From positions 558,001-622,000 of the forward strand of contig NZ_CP093313.1 of assembly GCF_025264625.1 (NCBI RefSeq): a stretch of 64,000 bases of DNA. Direction: 5' to 3'. The translations under genes and the position numbers were made by a program. The notes beneath the pieces are model-generated. The model had not been told where the DNA came from and searched no databases. It worked only from the letters and a program-made list of their open reading frames with translations. Position 1 is the first letter of the stretch. Each line of letters starts with the position of its first letter. Shown here in pieces: positions 35,030 to 43,576 of this stretch. The DNA is from Occallatibacter riparius. GTDB taxonomy: Bacteria > Acidobacteriota > Terriglobia > Terriglobales > Acidobacteriaceae.

Positions 35030-35761
35030 TTAGATCCCCTCGCCCATCGATACGAACTCCGCCAGCCGCACTTCCTCGCGATACGCTGTCCGCTCCGCCT
35101 CTTCCTCGGCAAACGGCTCGGGCGTGCGTCCGCGCGCGCCCAGCAACTGCTCCAGCTCTTCCACGCGCGATGACAGCGCGATCAGCGCATCCGACAGCGG
35201 ATCCTTGATGTCGTGCGGATCGGTGATCAGCACGCGCTGCCCATTGCTGTAAACGATATGCGCGGGCACACCCACCACAGTCGAGTTCGGCGGAACGTCC
35301 GTCAGCACCACTGACCCCGCGCCCACGCGCGAGTTCTTGCCCACATTGATATTCCCCAGCACGTTCGCGTTATTGCCGATGAACACGTTGTCGCAGATCG
35401 TCGGATGCCGCTTACCGTGTTGCTTGCCCGTTCCGCCCAGCGTCACGCCCTGGTAGATCGTCACGTCGCTGCCCACAATCGCCGTCTCACCGATCACTAC
35501 GCCCGTCGCGTGATCGATGAACAGCCTGCGGCCCAGCAGCGCGCCCGGATGAATATCCACGCCCGTGATAAAGCGCGCCACCTGCGACAGCATCCTCGCC
35601 GGCAGTCGCAGCTTCGCTCGCCACAGCCGGTGCGAGACGCGATGAAACCAAACCGCCCACAGTCCCGGATAGCACGTCAACACTTCGAGGCGCGAGCGCG
35701 CAGCCGGATCGCGATCCAGCACGGATTGGATATCTTCGCGGATGAGTTCGAACAATGCCAT
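35030..35761 (-). CDS. cysE: Serine O-acetyltransferase
   Basis: A 243-residue left-handed beta-helix acetyltransferase (short EpsC-like form) that makes O-acetylserine from serine and acetyl-CoA. An N-terminal helical part (ELIREDIQSVLDRDPAARSRLEVLTCYPGLWAVWFHRVSH) is followed by the hexapeptide-repeat active-site region DIHPGALLGRRLFIDHATGVVIGETA and GGTGKQHGKRHPTI. A charged C-terminal helix (SRVEELEQLL) follows. It is downstream of cysK on the same strand, with a 75-base gap, so serine is activated and sulfhydrylated by products of one gene pair. Confidence 0.93.
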   Translation of the reverse strand: MALFELIREDIQSVLDRDPAARSRLEVLTCYPGLWAVWFHRVSHRLWRAKLRLPARMLSQVARFITGVDIHPGALLGRRLFIDHATGVVIGETAIVGSDVTIYQGVTLGGTGKQHGKRHPTICDNVFIGNNANVLGNINVGKNSRVGAGSVVLTDVPPNSTVVGVPAHIVYSNGQRVLITDPHDIKDPLSDALIALSSRVEELEQLLGARGRTPEPFAEEEAERTAYREEVRLAEFVSMGEGI

Positions 35762-35836
35762 CCCACTTCGATCGTTCCCATCCTCCGCGCACGCAGCGCG
35801 AAGGACGGGAGCCCACGATCAACAGGCTTGACTGCG

Positions 35837-36811
35837 TTACAGGGTGACGGTCTGGGTCTGAAGCGCCAGTGCTTCCTGCCGCAGCGGCTCAAACAGAATG
35901 CTCGAGAGATAGCGCTCGCCGAAGCTGGGCAGCACCACCACAATCAGCTTGCCTGCGTTCTCCGGCCGAGCCGCAACCTTCAGCGCCGCCACAACCGCCG
36001 CCCCCGACGAGATGCCGACGAACAGGCCTTCTTCCTTGGGAAGGCGCCGCGCCATCTCGATCGACTCCTCGTTGGTCACCTGGACCACTTCGTCGATGTT
36101 CTTCGTGTCGACGATGCTGGGAATAAAGCCCGCGCCGAGCCCCTGGATCTTATGCGGCCCAGGCTTGCCACCCGAGAGCACCGCGCTGTCCGACGGTTCC
36201 ACCGCAATCGCCTTGAACTCCGGCTTCTTCGCCTTGATGTACTTCGCAACACCCGTGATCGTTCCGCCCGTGCCTACACCCGAAATCAGAATGTCGACCT
36301 TGCCGTCGGTATCTTCCCAGATCTCCGGACCCGTCGTCGCCAGGTGAATCGCGGGATTGGCCGGGTTGTCGAACTGCTGAAGAATGTAGCCGTTCGGCGT
36401 CTGTGCCAGAATCTCGTTCGCCTTTGCGATCGCGCCCTTCATGCCGTTGGGACCGGGCGTCAGCACAATTTCCGCGCCAAACGCGAGCAGCGTCACACGG
36501 CGCTCCATGCTCATGGTCTCCGGCATCGTCAGGATCAGCCGGTAACCCCTCACCGCCGCCACAAAGGCCAGCGCGATGCCGGTGTTGCCGCTGGTCGGCT
36601 CGATGAGCACCGTCTCGCCGGGCTTGATCTTGCCCGCTTTTTCAGCGGCGTCGATCATGGCGAATCCGATGCGGTCCTTCACGCTGGCAACGGGGTTCTG
36701 GCTTTCGAGCTTTGCCACCACCGTAGCGGGCAATCCGGCGGCCACACGATTCAAACGAACCAGCGGAGTCTTTCCAATCAATTCAGTTACGTCAGCGGCA
36801 ATACGCGCCAT
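35837..36811 (-). CDS. cysK: Cysteine synthase A (O-acetylserine sulfhydrylase)
   Basis: A 324-residue fold-type II PLP enzyme. The PLP lysine is K45 in [11 protein letters not shown]. The substrate loop is [10 protein letters not shown] (from about residue 73), the phosphate-binding glycine loop is [11 protein letters not shown], and AVEPSDS precedes the conserved [17 protein letters not shown]. It condenses O-acetylserine with sulfide to give cysteine. The start at 36811 is favoured by GAGGAG six bases upstream and by family length; upstream in-frame ATGs would add about 40 unrelated residues. It is transcribed with cysE. Confidence 0.95.
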   Translation of the reverse strand: MARIAADVTELIGKTPLVRLNRVAAGLPATVVAKLESQNPVASVKDRIGFAMIDAAEKAGKIKPGETVLIEPTSGNTGIALAFVAAVRGYRLILTMPETMSMERRVTLLAFGAEIVLTPGPNGMKGAIAKANEILAQTPNGYILQQFDNPANPAIHLATTGPEIWEDTDGKVDILISGVGTGGTITGVAKYIKAKKPEFKAIAVEPSDSAVLSGGKPGPHKIQGLGAGFIPSIVDTKNIDEVVQVTNEESIEMARRLPKEEGLFVGISSGAAVVAALKVAARPENAGKLIVVVLPSFGERYLSSILFEPLRQEALALQTQTVTL

Positions 36812-37127
36812 CGTCGTCTCCTCTGCCGGGAAAGGGACCCGGCGTTTCTTCGATGCGTTGGGGATAAAGGTGGAGCTGTCAGGATGGGAAGGATACGTGC
36901 GCGAGCAGGCGCGCGCCGGCATCGGAGCTCTCACCAGGCCGGTGTTAGCGACATCGATGCATGCCTATAGCCTAGACCTCCGGGGCGGCTGCGCGCAAGC
37001 ATTCCCGCTGCGTAAGTACTTGACGGGAGGCCGCCACCCACCTGCCGGTCCCGTGATTCGGCTCACTTCATGGTGTGTCTTCAAGTCCCACCGGAACCGG
37101 TTCCGCGCCACATCCGTACTTCCTACT
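36812..37127. other. Divergent intergenic region
   Basis: No gene is seen. It carries the promoters of cysK (leftward) and of the radical SAM gene (rightward). No clear operator was found. Confidence 0.35.
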
Positions 37128-38324
37128 ATGAGCCCAGACAGCAAGATTCGCGACGGCTCCCTCTCCGCACGCATGTTCGGCCTCGCCGGCCGCTTCCGCG
37201 ACATCGATCCGCAGCTTACACGCGTGATCGTCCCCTGGATCAACCGCCATCCGCGTTATCTCGCCGGATTCCTGCGCCTGGTCCACACCCACGCGCAATC
37301 CAAGCGCATTCGCGCCCGCATGCTCGCTGATGGTCTCAAGGTCCCGCCGTTTTTTGTGCTCAGCGTGACCTCCCGCTGCAACCTGCGCTGCGCCGGATGC
37401 TATGCCGCTGCCGTGGGCACAGTCGCGGCCAAACCAGCCCGGCCGGGGCTCGATCTCAGCGCCTGGTATCGGGTGGTAGACGAAGCCATTCAGCTTGGCG
37501 TCATGGCCTTCCTCATCGCGGGCGGCGAGCCATTCCTGCTCCCCGGCATCGTGAATCTGTTCAGCGATCACCCTGACCGCCTCTTCCTCGTGTTTACGAA
37601 CGGCACCGCGCTCACGCAGGCCGACTACGACACCCTCAAGGCCTGCACCAACACCGTCATCGTCGTCAGCCTCGAAGGCGATCGCGATCTCACCGATCTC
37701 CGTCGCGGCCGCGGAGTCTATGAGAAAGCCCTCGGCACACTCGACCGCCTGCGCACCGACGGCATCCTCACGGGGATCGCTGTCACCATTGGCTCCGCCA
37801 ACATCGGCTACTGGACCGACCCGCATCACATCGACGAACTCATCGCCCACAGCGGTCCGCTCGCCATGTTCATCGAGCAGATACCCACCGCTGGCTGCGA
37901 CGCTGGCGCGACACTCACTGACGAGCAGCGCCGATTGTTCCGCCAAACTGTCGTTCAATATCGCGACCGCATGACCGGCGGCGCGTTCATCATTCACTCG
38001 CCCGGCGACGAGGAAACGCTTGGCGGATGCGTGTCGGCGGGCCGCGGATTCGCACACATCAATCCATCGGGCGACGTCACCGCCTGCCCGGTCTCCGCAC
38101 TCGCGACACACAACGTGAAGTCGGCGAGCCTGCGCGAGGCGCTTGCCAGCCCACTTTTCACGCTGATCCGCGACAATCTCCACTTGCTCGAGACCGAAGG
38201 CCACCCCTGCGGCCTCTCCGCGCACGCACTCGAACTCGAAGAGATGGCCGAGGGGCTCGGCGCGTATCGAAGCGGCATGTCCGAGGCCGTGTCCGTCGAG
38301 CAACAACTCATATCGCTAAGCTGA
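37128..38324 (+). CDS. Radical SAM protein with SPASM-like C-terminus
   Basis: A 398-residue protein. The radical SAM cluster is C84-x3-C88-x2-C91 in SRCNLRCAGCY, followed by AGGEPFLLPG for SAM binding. The C-terminus has further cysteines (GGCVSAGRGFAHINPSGDVTACPVS, GHPCGLS), which fit a partial SPASM or auxiliary cluster domain. The N-terminal 75 residues are basic and helical. Such proteins modify peptides or cofactors or act in lipid-related pathways; the substrate is not decidable here. The start at 37128 is favoured by a nearby -10-like TACTTC; longer readings cross the cysK promoter. Confidence 0.85.
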   Translation: MSPDSKIRDGSLSARMFGLAGRFRDIDPQLTRVIVPWINRHPRYLAGFLRLVHTHAQSKRIRARMLADGLKVPPFFVLSVTSRCNLRCAGCYAAAVGTVAAKPARPGLDLSAWYRVVDEAIQLGVMAFLIAGGEPFLLPGIVNLFSDHPDRLFLVFTNGTALTQADYDTLKACTNTVIVVSLEGDRDLTDLRRGRGVYEKALGTLDRLRTDGILTGIAVTIGSANIGYWTDPHHIDELIAHSGPLAMFIEQIPTAGCDAGATLTDEQRRLFRQTVVQYRDRMTGGAFIIHSPGDEETLGGCVSAGRGFAHINPSGDVTACPVSALATHNVKSASLREALASPLFTLIRDNLHLLETEGHPCGLSAHALELEEMAEGLGAYRSGMSEAVSVEQQLISLS

Positions 38325-38332
38325 GCGCAGCA

Positions 38333-41179
38333 TCAGCCCGTATTCCGCAACCCCGCCGCGATCCCGCTGATCGTCGCCGCAATCGCGCGATTCACCTCAG
38401 GCGTATCCTCGCCCGCGCGCTTGCGCCGCAGCATATCCACCTGAATCAAGTGCATCGGGTCCACATACGGATTGCGGAGGCGGATAGAGCGCGCCAGCAC
38501 CTGGTTGTCTTCAAGCAGCTCCGTCTGGCCGGTGATAGCGAGCACCACGCGCACGGTGCGATGGAACTCTGCTTCCAGCATGTTCAATACGCGATCACGC
38601 AGCGCCGCATCCTCCACCAGCGATGAGTACATGCGCGCGGTGGCCATGTCGGCCTTGCCGAGCGCCATCTCCACGTTGCGCAGCAGGTCGATGAAGAGCG
38701 GGAACTCGCGGGCCATGTCCTTGAACAGCTCCAGCGCGCCCGGCCGCTCCAGGTACTTGCTGAGCGCGTGGCCCACGCCGAACCACGCCGGCACCAGCAG
38801 CCGCGACTGCGTCCACCCGAACACCCACGGAATCGCGCGCAGATCGCCGATATACCGCGTAGCCTTGCGCCGCGCCGGCCGCGACCCGATCTTCGCCTGC
38901 TCCAATTCGCCTACCGGAGTCGACTGCTCGAAGTACGTAATCACGTCGTCGTTTTCGAGAATGTGCTTGCGATAGAACGCGAATGAAATCTCCGAGAGCT
39001 CGTTGAGCGCCGACTCCCACTCCGGTTTCAGCACGCCCGTAAAGTGACCCTTGGGATCACGCGCATTCGGCCTGGCCAATGCATCGAGCGACGCCGCAAT
39101 CATCAGCTCCAGATTGCGTTCCGCCAGAATCTCGTCGGCGTACTTGAAATTCAGCACCTCGCCCTGTTCGGTGATGCGCAACTGCCCCTCGAACGAGTCC
39201 ATCGGCTGCGCGAAGATGGCGCGATGCGTCGGCCCGCCGCCGCGTCCCACCGTTCCGCCGCGCCCGTGGAACAGCCGCAGCTTCACGCCGCACTCGCGCG
39301 CAACTGTGTGCAGATCGCGATGCGCGCGGAAAATCTCCCACGTGCTCGTCAGCATTCCGCCGTCTTTGTTCGAGTCGGAATACCCCAGCATCACTTCCTG
39401 CCAGTTATTCCACGAGGCCAGCAGCTCGCGATAATCCTCGCGGCTCCACAACTCTCTGCAAACTGCCGGAGCGTTCCGCAAATCCTCAATCGACTCGAAC
39501 AGCGGCACCGGCATCAACCCGGGGTCTTTGTCGCTGCCCTCAACCTTCACGCCACCCAGCCGCGCCAATCGCACCACTGCCAGCACATCATCCACCGTGG
39601 CCGCGCCGCTGATCACGTAGTGCCGAATCACCTCCGGCGTGCAGCCCTTCTTGGCTTCGGCTACCGCGCGGAACGTGTCCAGCACGTTCGACGTCTCCGC
39701 GGACAATCCCGCCGGCAGCTTCTCCGCCGCGGTATCCGCAACTGCCTCTTTCAGCGCCTGCGCATGCAAGCGTGCATGCTGCCGGATGTCCAGCGTATGC
39801 AGATGCAGCCCGAACGTGCGCACCTGCAGCAGCAGCGGATCGATCAGCGTCCGCGCAATCCGCAACCCTTCGTTATCGGCCAGAGACTTCCGTAGCACCT
39901 CGAGATCGTCCACGAAGTTTCGCACCGAGCAGTACGCCGGCAGCGCCTGTACCAGCTCATCGTGATCATGCGACACCACGTGGCGCACCACGGCCAGCGC
40001 CTTGCCCGCCGCGCTCATAAAGCGCCCTACATCCATCGTGCGCTGCACGCGCGCCTTCACGCACATCACAAAGCGCCGGTAGTACTCGTACTCATAGTGC
40101 TCGCCAAAAACCTGCGTCTCGGGCGTGTGCAGATGCGAGAGATACTTCTCCAGCCGCTTCAGCAGCTCCGGATTTACATTCCGCTGCTGCGCGCTGGTCG
40201 TCAGCAAGTCGATGATCTCGTCCAGCTTGTGCTCATAAAACAGCAGCAGGTGCCCGCGCGCCAGCTGGATCGCGTCGCGCGTCACCTCCGGCGTCACATA
40301 CGGATTCCCATCGCGATCCCCGCCAATCCACGAGCCGAACCGCAGCACCTGCGGCAGATCGTGCGGATCCAGCTCCAGCCCGTACGCCAGCCGCAGATCG
40401 TCCGCAATCTCCTGGTACAACACCGGCAGAGTTTCAAAGATGGAGACGTCGTAGTAATCCAGCCCCATCTTGATTTCGTCGTACACCGTCGGCCGCCGCG
40501 AGCGAACCTCGTCGGTCTGCCACAGGCTCGTGATCTCTGCGCGCACCAGCTCTTCCAACCGCTCCAGATCCTGCTCAGGAATCGGAATGCGGTCGAGCTC
40601 CGCCAGCAGGTCCCCGATCCTGCGACGCTTCAGCATCACCGAGCGCCGCGCCACCTCAGTGGGATGCGCCGTGAACACCGGCACAATCAACACCCGCCGC
40701 AGCCACTCCAGCGCTTCTTCCGCGCCAATGCCCACGCGCTTCATGGCGCACAGCGTTCCCGCCAGCGACCCGCGCTGCTTCTCCGCTCTGCCCGCCAGTT
40801 GCAGCGCCAGCTTGCGCCGTTTGCGGTGGTTAGTCTCCGCCAGGTTGATCAACTCGAAATAAAACGCGAACGCCCGCGTAAGCAGAATGGCCCGTTCCGC
40901 CGGCAGCGAGTGCACCATATCCAGCGCCGTCGCCCCATGCTGCGCGGCTTCTTCTTCGCTGCCGCGCGCCTCGGCATCGCGTCGGCGAATCGTCCCCTGC
41001 CGCAGCGCTTCCACATGCGAAAACAAGTCCTCGCCGGCCTGCTCGCGCAGCACCTCGCCCAGCAGAATGCCGAGCGATCGCACATCGCGCCGCAGCGGCG
41101 CCTCTTTCAGCTCGCCGGTCTTTGCTTCAAGCTCCGCCAGCCTCTGCGACCAGCTTTCAGGGTTCCACAAAAGGGCCAT
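38333..41179 (-). CDS. ppc: Phosphoenolpyruvate carboxylase
   Basis: A 948-residue cytoplasmic enzyme that forms oxaloacetate from PEP and bicarbonate to refill the TCA cycle. Family motifs are VFTAHPTEVARRS (catalytic histidine), GGDRDGNPYVT, VMLGYSDSNKDGGMLTS and the glycine-rich loop FHGRGGTVGRGGGPTHRAI. The C-terminal RNPYVDPMHLIQVDMLRRKR and end GIAAGLRNTG, with the C-terminal glycine important for activity, complete it. The ATG at 41179 matches the family N-terminus (ALLWNPESWSQRL); a TTG at 41206 is an alternative. It faces a secreted esterase gene across an inverted-repeat region. Confidence 0.95.
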   Translation of the reverse strand: MALLWNPESWSQRLAELEAKTGELKEAPLRRDVRSLGILLGEVLREQAGEDLFSHVEALRQGTIRRRDAEARGSEEEAAQHGATALDMVHSLPAERAILLTRAFAFYFELINLAETNHRKRRKLALQLAGRAEKQRGSLAGTLCAMKRVGIGAEEALEWLRRVLIVPVFTAHPTEVARRSVMLKRRRIGDLLAELDRIPIPEQDLERLEELVRAEITSLWQTDEVRSRRPTVYDEIKMGLDYYDVSIFETLPVLYQEIADDLRLAYGLELDPHDLPQVLRFGSWIGGDRDGNPYVTPEVTRDAIQLARGHLLLFYEHKLDEIIDLLTTSAQQRNVNPELLKRLEKYLSHLHTPETQVFGEHYEYEYYRRFVMCVKARVQRTMDVGRFMSAAGKALAVVRHVVSHDHDELVQALPAYCSVRNFVDDLEVLRKSLADNEGLRIARTLIDPLLLQVRTFGLHLHTLDIRQHARLHAQALKEAVADTAAEKLPAGLSAETSNVLDTFRAVAEAKKGCTPEVIRHYVISGAATVDDVLAVVRLARLGGVKVEGSDKDPGLMPVPLFESIEDLRNAPAVCRELWSREDYRELLASWNNWQEVMLGYSDSNKDGGMLTSTWEIFRAHRDLHTVARECGVKLRLFHGRGGTVGRGGGPTHRAIFAQPMDSFEGQLRITEQGEVLNFKYADEILAERNLELMIAASLDALARPNARDPKGHFTGVLKPEWESALNELSEISFAFYRKHILENDDVITYFEQSTPVGELEQAKIGSRPARRKATRYIGDLRAIPWVFGWTQSRLLVPAWFGVGHALSKYLERPGALELFKDMAREFPLFIDLLRNVEMALGKADMATARMYSSLVEDAALRDRVLNMLEAEFHRTVRVVLAITGQTELLEDNQVLARSIRLRNPYVDPMHLIQVDMLRRKRAGEDTPEVNRAIAATISGIAAGLRNTG

Positions 41180-41216
41180 CGTGATTCGATTATCCACGAT
41201 TGGCAAGGGCCTCCGT

Positions 41217-41286
41217 CACAGTTCGTAGTACGGAGGGCCCTATCTACAGCCCTCAGTTGCCTGCGAACTGTGAACTACGAACTGTG
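41217..41286. repeat. Inverted repeat between ppc and the esterase gene
   Basis: CACAGTTCGTAGT (41217-41229) is exactly mirrored by ACTACGAACTGTG (41274-41286). The right side also carries GAACTGTGAACT as direct repeats. It could form a hairpin in the leader region of ppc or be a REP-like dispersed unit. Confidence 0.5.
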
Positions 41287-41305
41287 AACTCAGAATCCCA
41301 TGCTG

Positions 41306-41311
41306 CACAAT
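41306..41311 (+). promoter_or_regulatory. -10-like CACAAT six bases before the esterase start
   Basis: CACAAT lies six bases before the ATG at 41318. This is the same spacing as at 714, 1750, 2002 and 59374, again consistent with a leaderless transcript. Confidence 0.3.
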
Positions 41312-41317
41312 AGCTGC

Positions 41318-42433
41318 ATGCGTTCCTGGTTCCCCGTTGCCTTCCTGCTCACCAGCGCCCTCATCCTCGCGGCGCAGTCAGCGCCCGCTCCTCACACCGA
41401 GCGCCCCGCTCCACCCACGCGCGATCCCAACACGCCCGGCTACGTGAAAGCCACGGAACTCCCGGATGGGTCCATCCCTTCACCTGACAAGGACGGCAAC
41501 TTCATCATCGGCCCCACGCACGCCCGCTCGCCCGAGTTGGGCGATCCGTCTCGCCCCCTCGGCGGCTCCGTTATCGAGTTCACCATGAACTCTGCCGACA
41601 GCAAGCTCTACCCCGGCATCGCGCGCGAGCCCGGCACCTTCGGCACGCCTGACCCGGCCAATCCGGCAAAGCTCATTGTCACCGCCAGCCACCCCGCGCC
41701 CTACACACGTAAAGTCGCGGTCTATGTGCCAAAGAGTTACAAGCCGGGCACTGAAGCCCCCTTCATCGTGGGCGCCGACGGCCCCGACCGCCTGCTCTTC
41801 CAGTCGCTCGACGCTCTCATCGCCGCGCACAAGTTGCCGCCCATCGTCGCCATCTCCATCGCCAACGGCACCGGCGACGCCCAGGGCAGCGAGCGCGGCC
41901 TCGAGTACGACACCATGTCCGGCCGCTACGCCGAGTTCGTCGAGACCGAAGTCCTGCCGCGCGTCGAAGTCGAAGCCCACGTGAAGCTCACCCACGATCC
42001 CGACGGCCGCGCTGCCACCGGCGGCAGCTCCGGCGGCGCCGTCTCGCTCATCATGGCCTGGTATCACCCCGAGCTCTACCACCGCGTCCTGGCCTACTCC
42101 GGCACGTGGATCAACCAGCAGTGGCCGTGGAACCCCGAAACCCCGCACGGTGCATGGGGCCTGCATGAGACGCTCATCCCGCAAAATCCCGCCAAGCCCA
42201 TTCGTATCTGGACGGAAGTCGGCGACCGCGATCTCTACAACCCCAACATCATGCGGGACGACATGCACGACTGGGTCCGCGCCAACGAGAAGATGGCCGC
42301 GGCCCTCGCCGCGAAGCACTACCACTATCAGTTCGTCTTCGCCCGCAATGCCGGCCACGTTGACCATGCCGTGCGCGAACAAACCATGCCCGAAGCGCTG
42401 CTCTATGTCTGGCAAGGATATCGGCCGCACTGA
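41318..42433 (+). CDS. Secreted alpha/beta-hydrolase esterase (enterochelin esterase-like)
   Basis: A 371-residue protein with a signal peptide (MRSWFPVAFLLTSALILAAQS). A proline-rich spacer leads into an alpha/beta-hydrolase of the esterase-D/enterochelin esterase type: RKVAVYVPKSYKPGTEAPFIVGADGP, then the nucleophile elbow ATGGSSGGAVSLIMAWYHPELYHRVLAYSGTW, and a C-terminal histidine in NAGHVDHAVREQT. It is exported and probably hydrolyses carbohydrate-ester or siderophore-like substrates; which one is unknown. Confidence 0.85.
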   Translation: MRSWFPVAFLLTSALILAAQSAPAPHTERPAPPTRDPNTPGYVKATELPDGSIPSPDKDGNFIIGPTHARSPELGDPSRPLGGSVIEFTMNSADSKLYPGIAREPGTFGTPDPANPAKLIVTASHPAPYTRKVAVYVPKSYKPGTEAPFIVGADGPDRLLFQSLDALIAAHKLPPIVAISIANGTGDAQGSERGLEYDTMSGRYAEFVETEVLPRVEVEAHVKLTHDPDGRAATGGSSGGAVSLIMAWYHPELYHRVLAYSGTWINQQWPWNPETPHGAWGLHETLIPQNPAKPIRIWTEVGDRDLYNPNIMRDDMHDWVRANEKMAAALAAKHYHYQFVFARNAGHVDHAVREQTMPEALLYVWQGYRPH

Positions 42434-42445
42434 TCGGCCGGAGAA

Positions 42446-42655
42446 TTACGCAGCCCTACGTGCTTGCCTGGTCTCCGGCGGCGTGAACCCTGCGATTTCG
42501 TCCTGGTTGGAGCTGCGCAGCCGAAGCAGGGCTGACCTCCGGCACGACGCGCACCTCCACGGATAAAACCCGAGGCGCGGAAACACCCGGCACTGCAGAA
42601 ACCCCCTGCGCTCCCTGCGATACAGCGCCCTGACGCCGCAATGCGGGCAATTCAT
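42446..42655 (-). CDS. Small zinc-ribbon-like protein
   Basis: A 69-residue reading with MNCPHCG and, after 30 residues, WRCASCRR, so two CxxC pairs that could bind one zinc. Between them is a basic linker with RRGFLQCRVFPRLGFYPW. This arrangement recalls small zinc-ribbon proteins common in Acidobacteriota, but the start is not certain: the frame is open about 100 residues further upstream. Function unknown. Confidence 0.45.
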   Translation of the reverse strand: MNCPHCGVRALYRRERRGFLQCRVFPRLGFYPWRCASCRRSALLRLRSSNQDEIAGFTPPETRQARRAA

Positions 42656-42982
42656 TGGAGCGTACACCACTTCCACCTGCAGCATGTGCACATGCTGCCC
42701 CGCTCCGGCCCACGCGCGATTCAGCCGGCAGACCAGGTCCGGCGCCAGAAGCAGCGGACTGAATTCCCCTGAGACCAGCGCCTCAATCTGCACGCGCGTC
42801 ATCTTCGGCTGCGCGATCTCTGCCTCAAACCCATCCGCATTACGCTGTGAGTATTCGCCTTGAACCCAGATGAGTCTGGGCAGATTAGAGCAACCGCTCA
42901 TCCTTCGGAGCCTCAGGAGCAGGATTCCCGTCCAACAAGTTCGATGCTGCACATCCTTGACGGGAAGCCCGAGATGGTCAAG

Positions 42983-43561
42983 TCACCCGCGGGCGATGGC
43001 CTTCCGTCGAAAACACTCCGGCGCGTGATCGTTCACCATCCCCGCCGCCTGCATGAAGGCGTACACAATCACCGGCCCCACGAACTTGAATCCGCGCTTC
43101 TTCAACTCCTTCGACATCTCCACGGCCAGCGGCGTCTGCGTCGGATATGGCGTCTCGGTCTGAATCGGCTTGCCTCCCGTGATCCCCCACAGCCACGCGC
43201 CAAAGTCCTGGCCCGACTTCTTCATCTCCGTGAAAATCCGCGCGCCCTGGATAGTTGCCAGAATCTTCGCGCGCGATCGAATAATCCCCGGATCACCGAG
43301 CAGCCGCTCGATGTCAGCCTCCGTGAACTTCGCCACCTTCGCCGGATCGAACCCCTTGAATGCCTTACGGAACGCATCGCGCTTACGCAGCACCGTAATC
43401 CACGCCAGCCCCGCCTGGAAGCCCTCGAGCATCAGCAGCTCCCACAGCGCACGGCTATCGCGCTCGGGCACGCCCCACTCCTCATCGTGGTAGGCACAGT
43501 ACAGCGGATCGCTCCCGCACCATTTGCAGCGAGTCTTGCCGCTCTTCTCGCCTGCCGTCAT
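42983..43561 (-). CDS. tag: DNA-3-methyladenine glycosylase I
   Basis: A 192-residue base-excision enzyme that removes 3-methyladenine from DNA. The zinc-binding set is visible: C12 at the N-terminus (RCKWCGSDPLYCAYHDEEWGVP, with the histidine in YHDEEWG) and H178/C182 near the end (NDHAPECF). WELLMLEGFQAGLAWITVLRKRDAFR and SRAKILATIQGAR are family landmarks. It lies downstream of the ABC-F gene on the same strand, 15 bases after its stop. Confidence 0.95.
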   Translation of the reverse strand: MTAGEKSGKTRCKWCGSDPLYCAYHDEEWGVPERDSRALWELLMLEGFQAGLAWITVLRKRDAFRKAFKGFDPAKVAKFTEADIERLLGDPGIIRSRAKILATIQGARIFTEMKKSGQDFGAWLWGITGGKPIQTETPYPTQTPLAVEMSKELKKRGFKFVGPVIVYAFMQAAGMVNDHAPECFRRKAIARG

Positions 43562-43576
43562 ACGTCCTCCTGCTGA

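Noticed and set aside
38333..41206. Plus-strand frames opposite ppc
   Set aside because: They are antisense shadows of a full-length phosphoenolpyruvate carboxylase with all family motifs.
41217..41286. CRISPR-like repeat array
   Set aside because: Only two arms in inverted orientation and short direct repeats without regular spacers are present; no cas gene is in the window.
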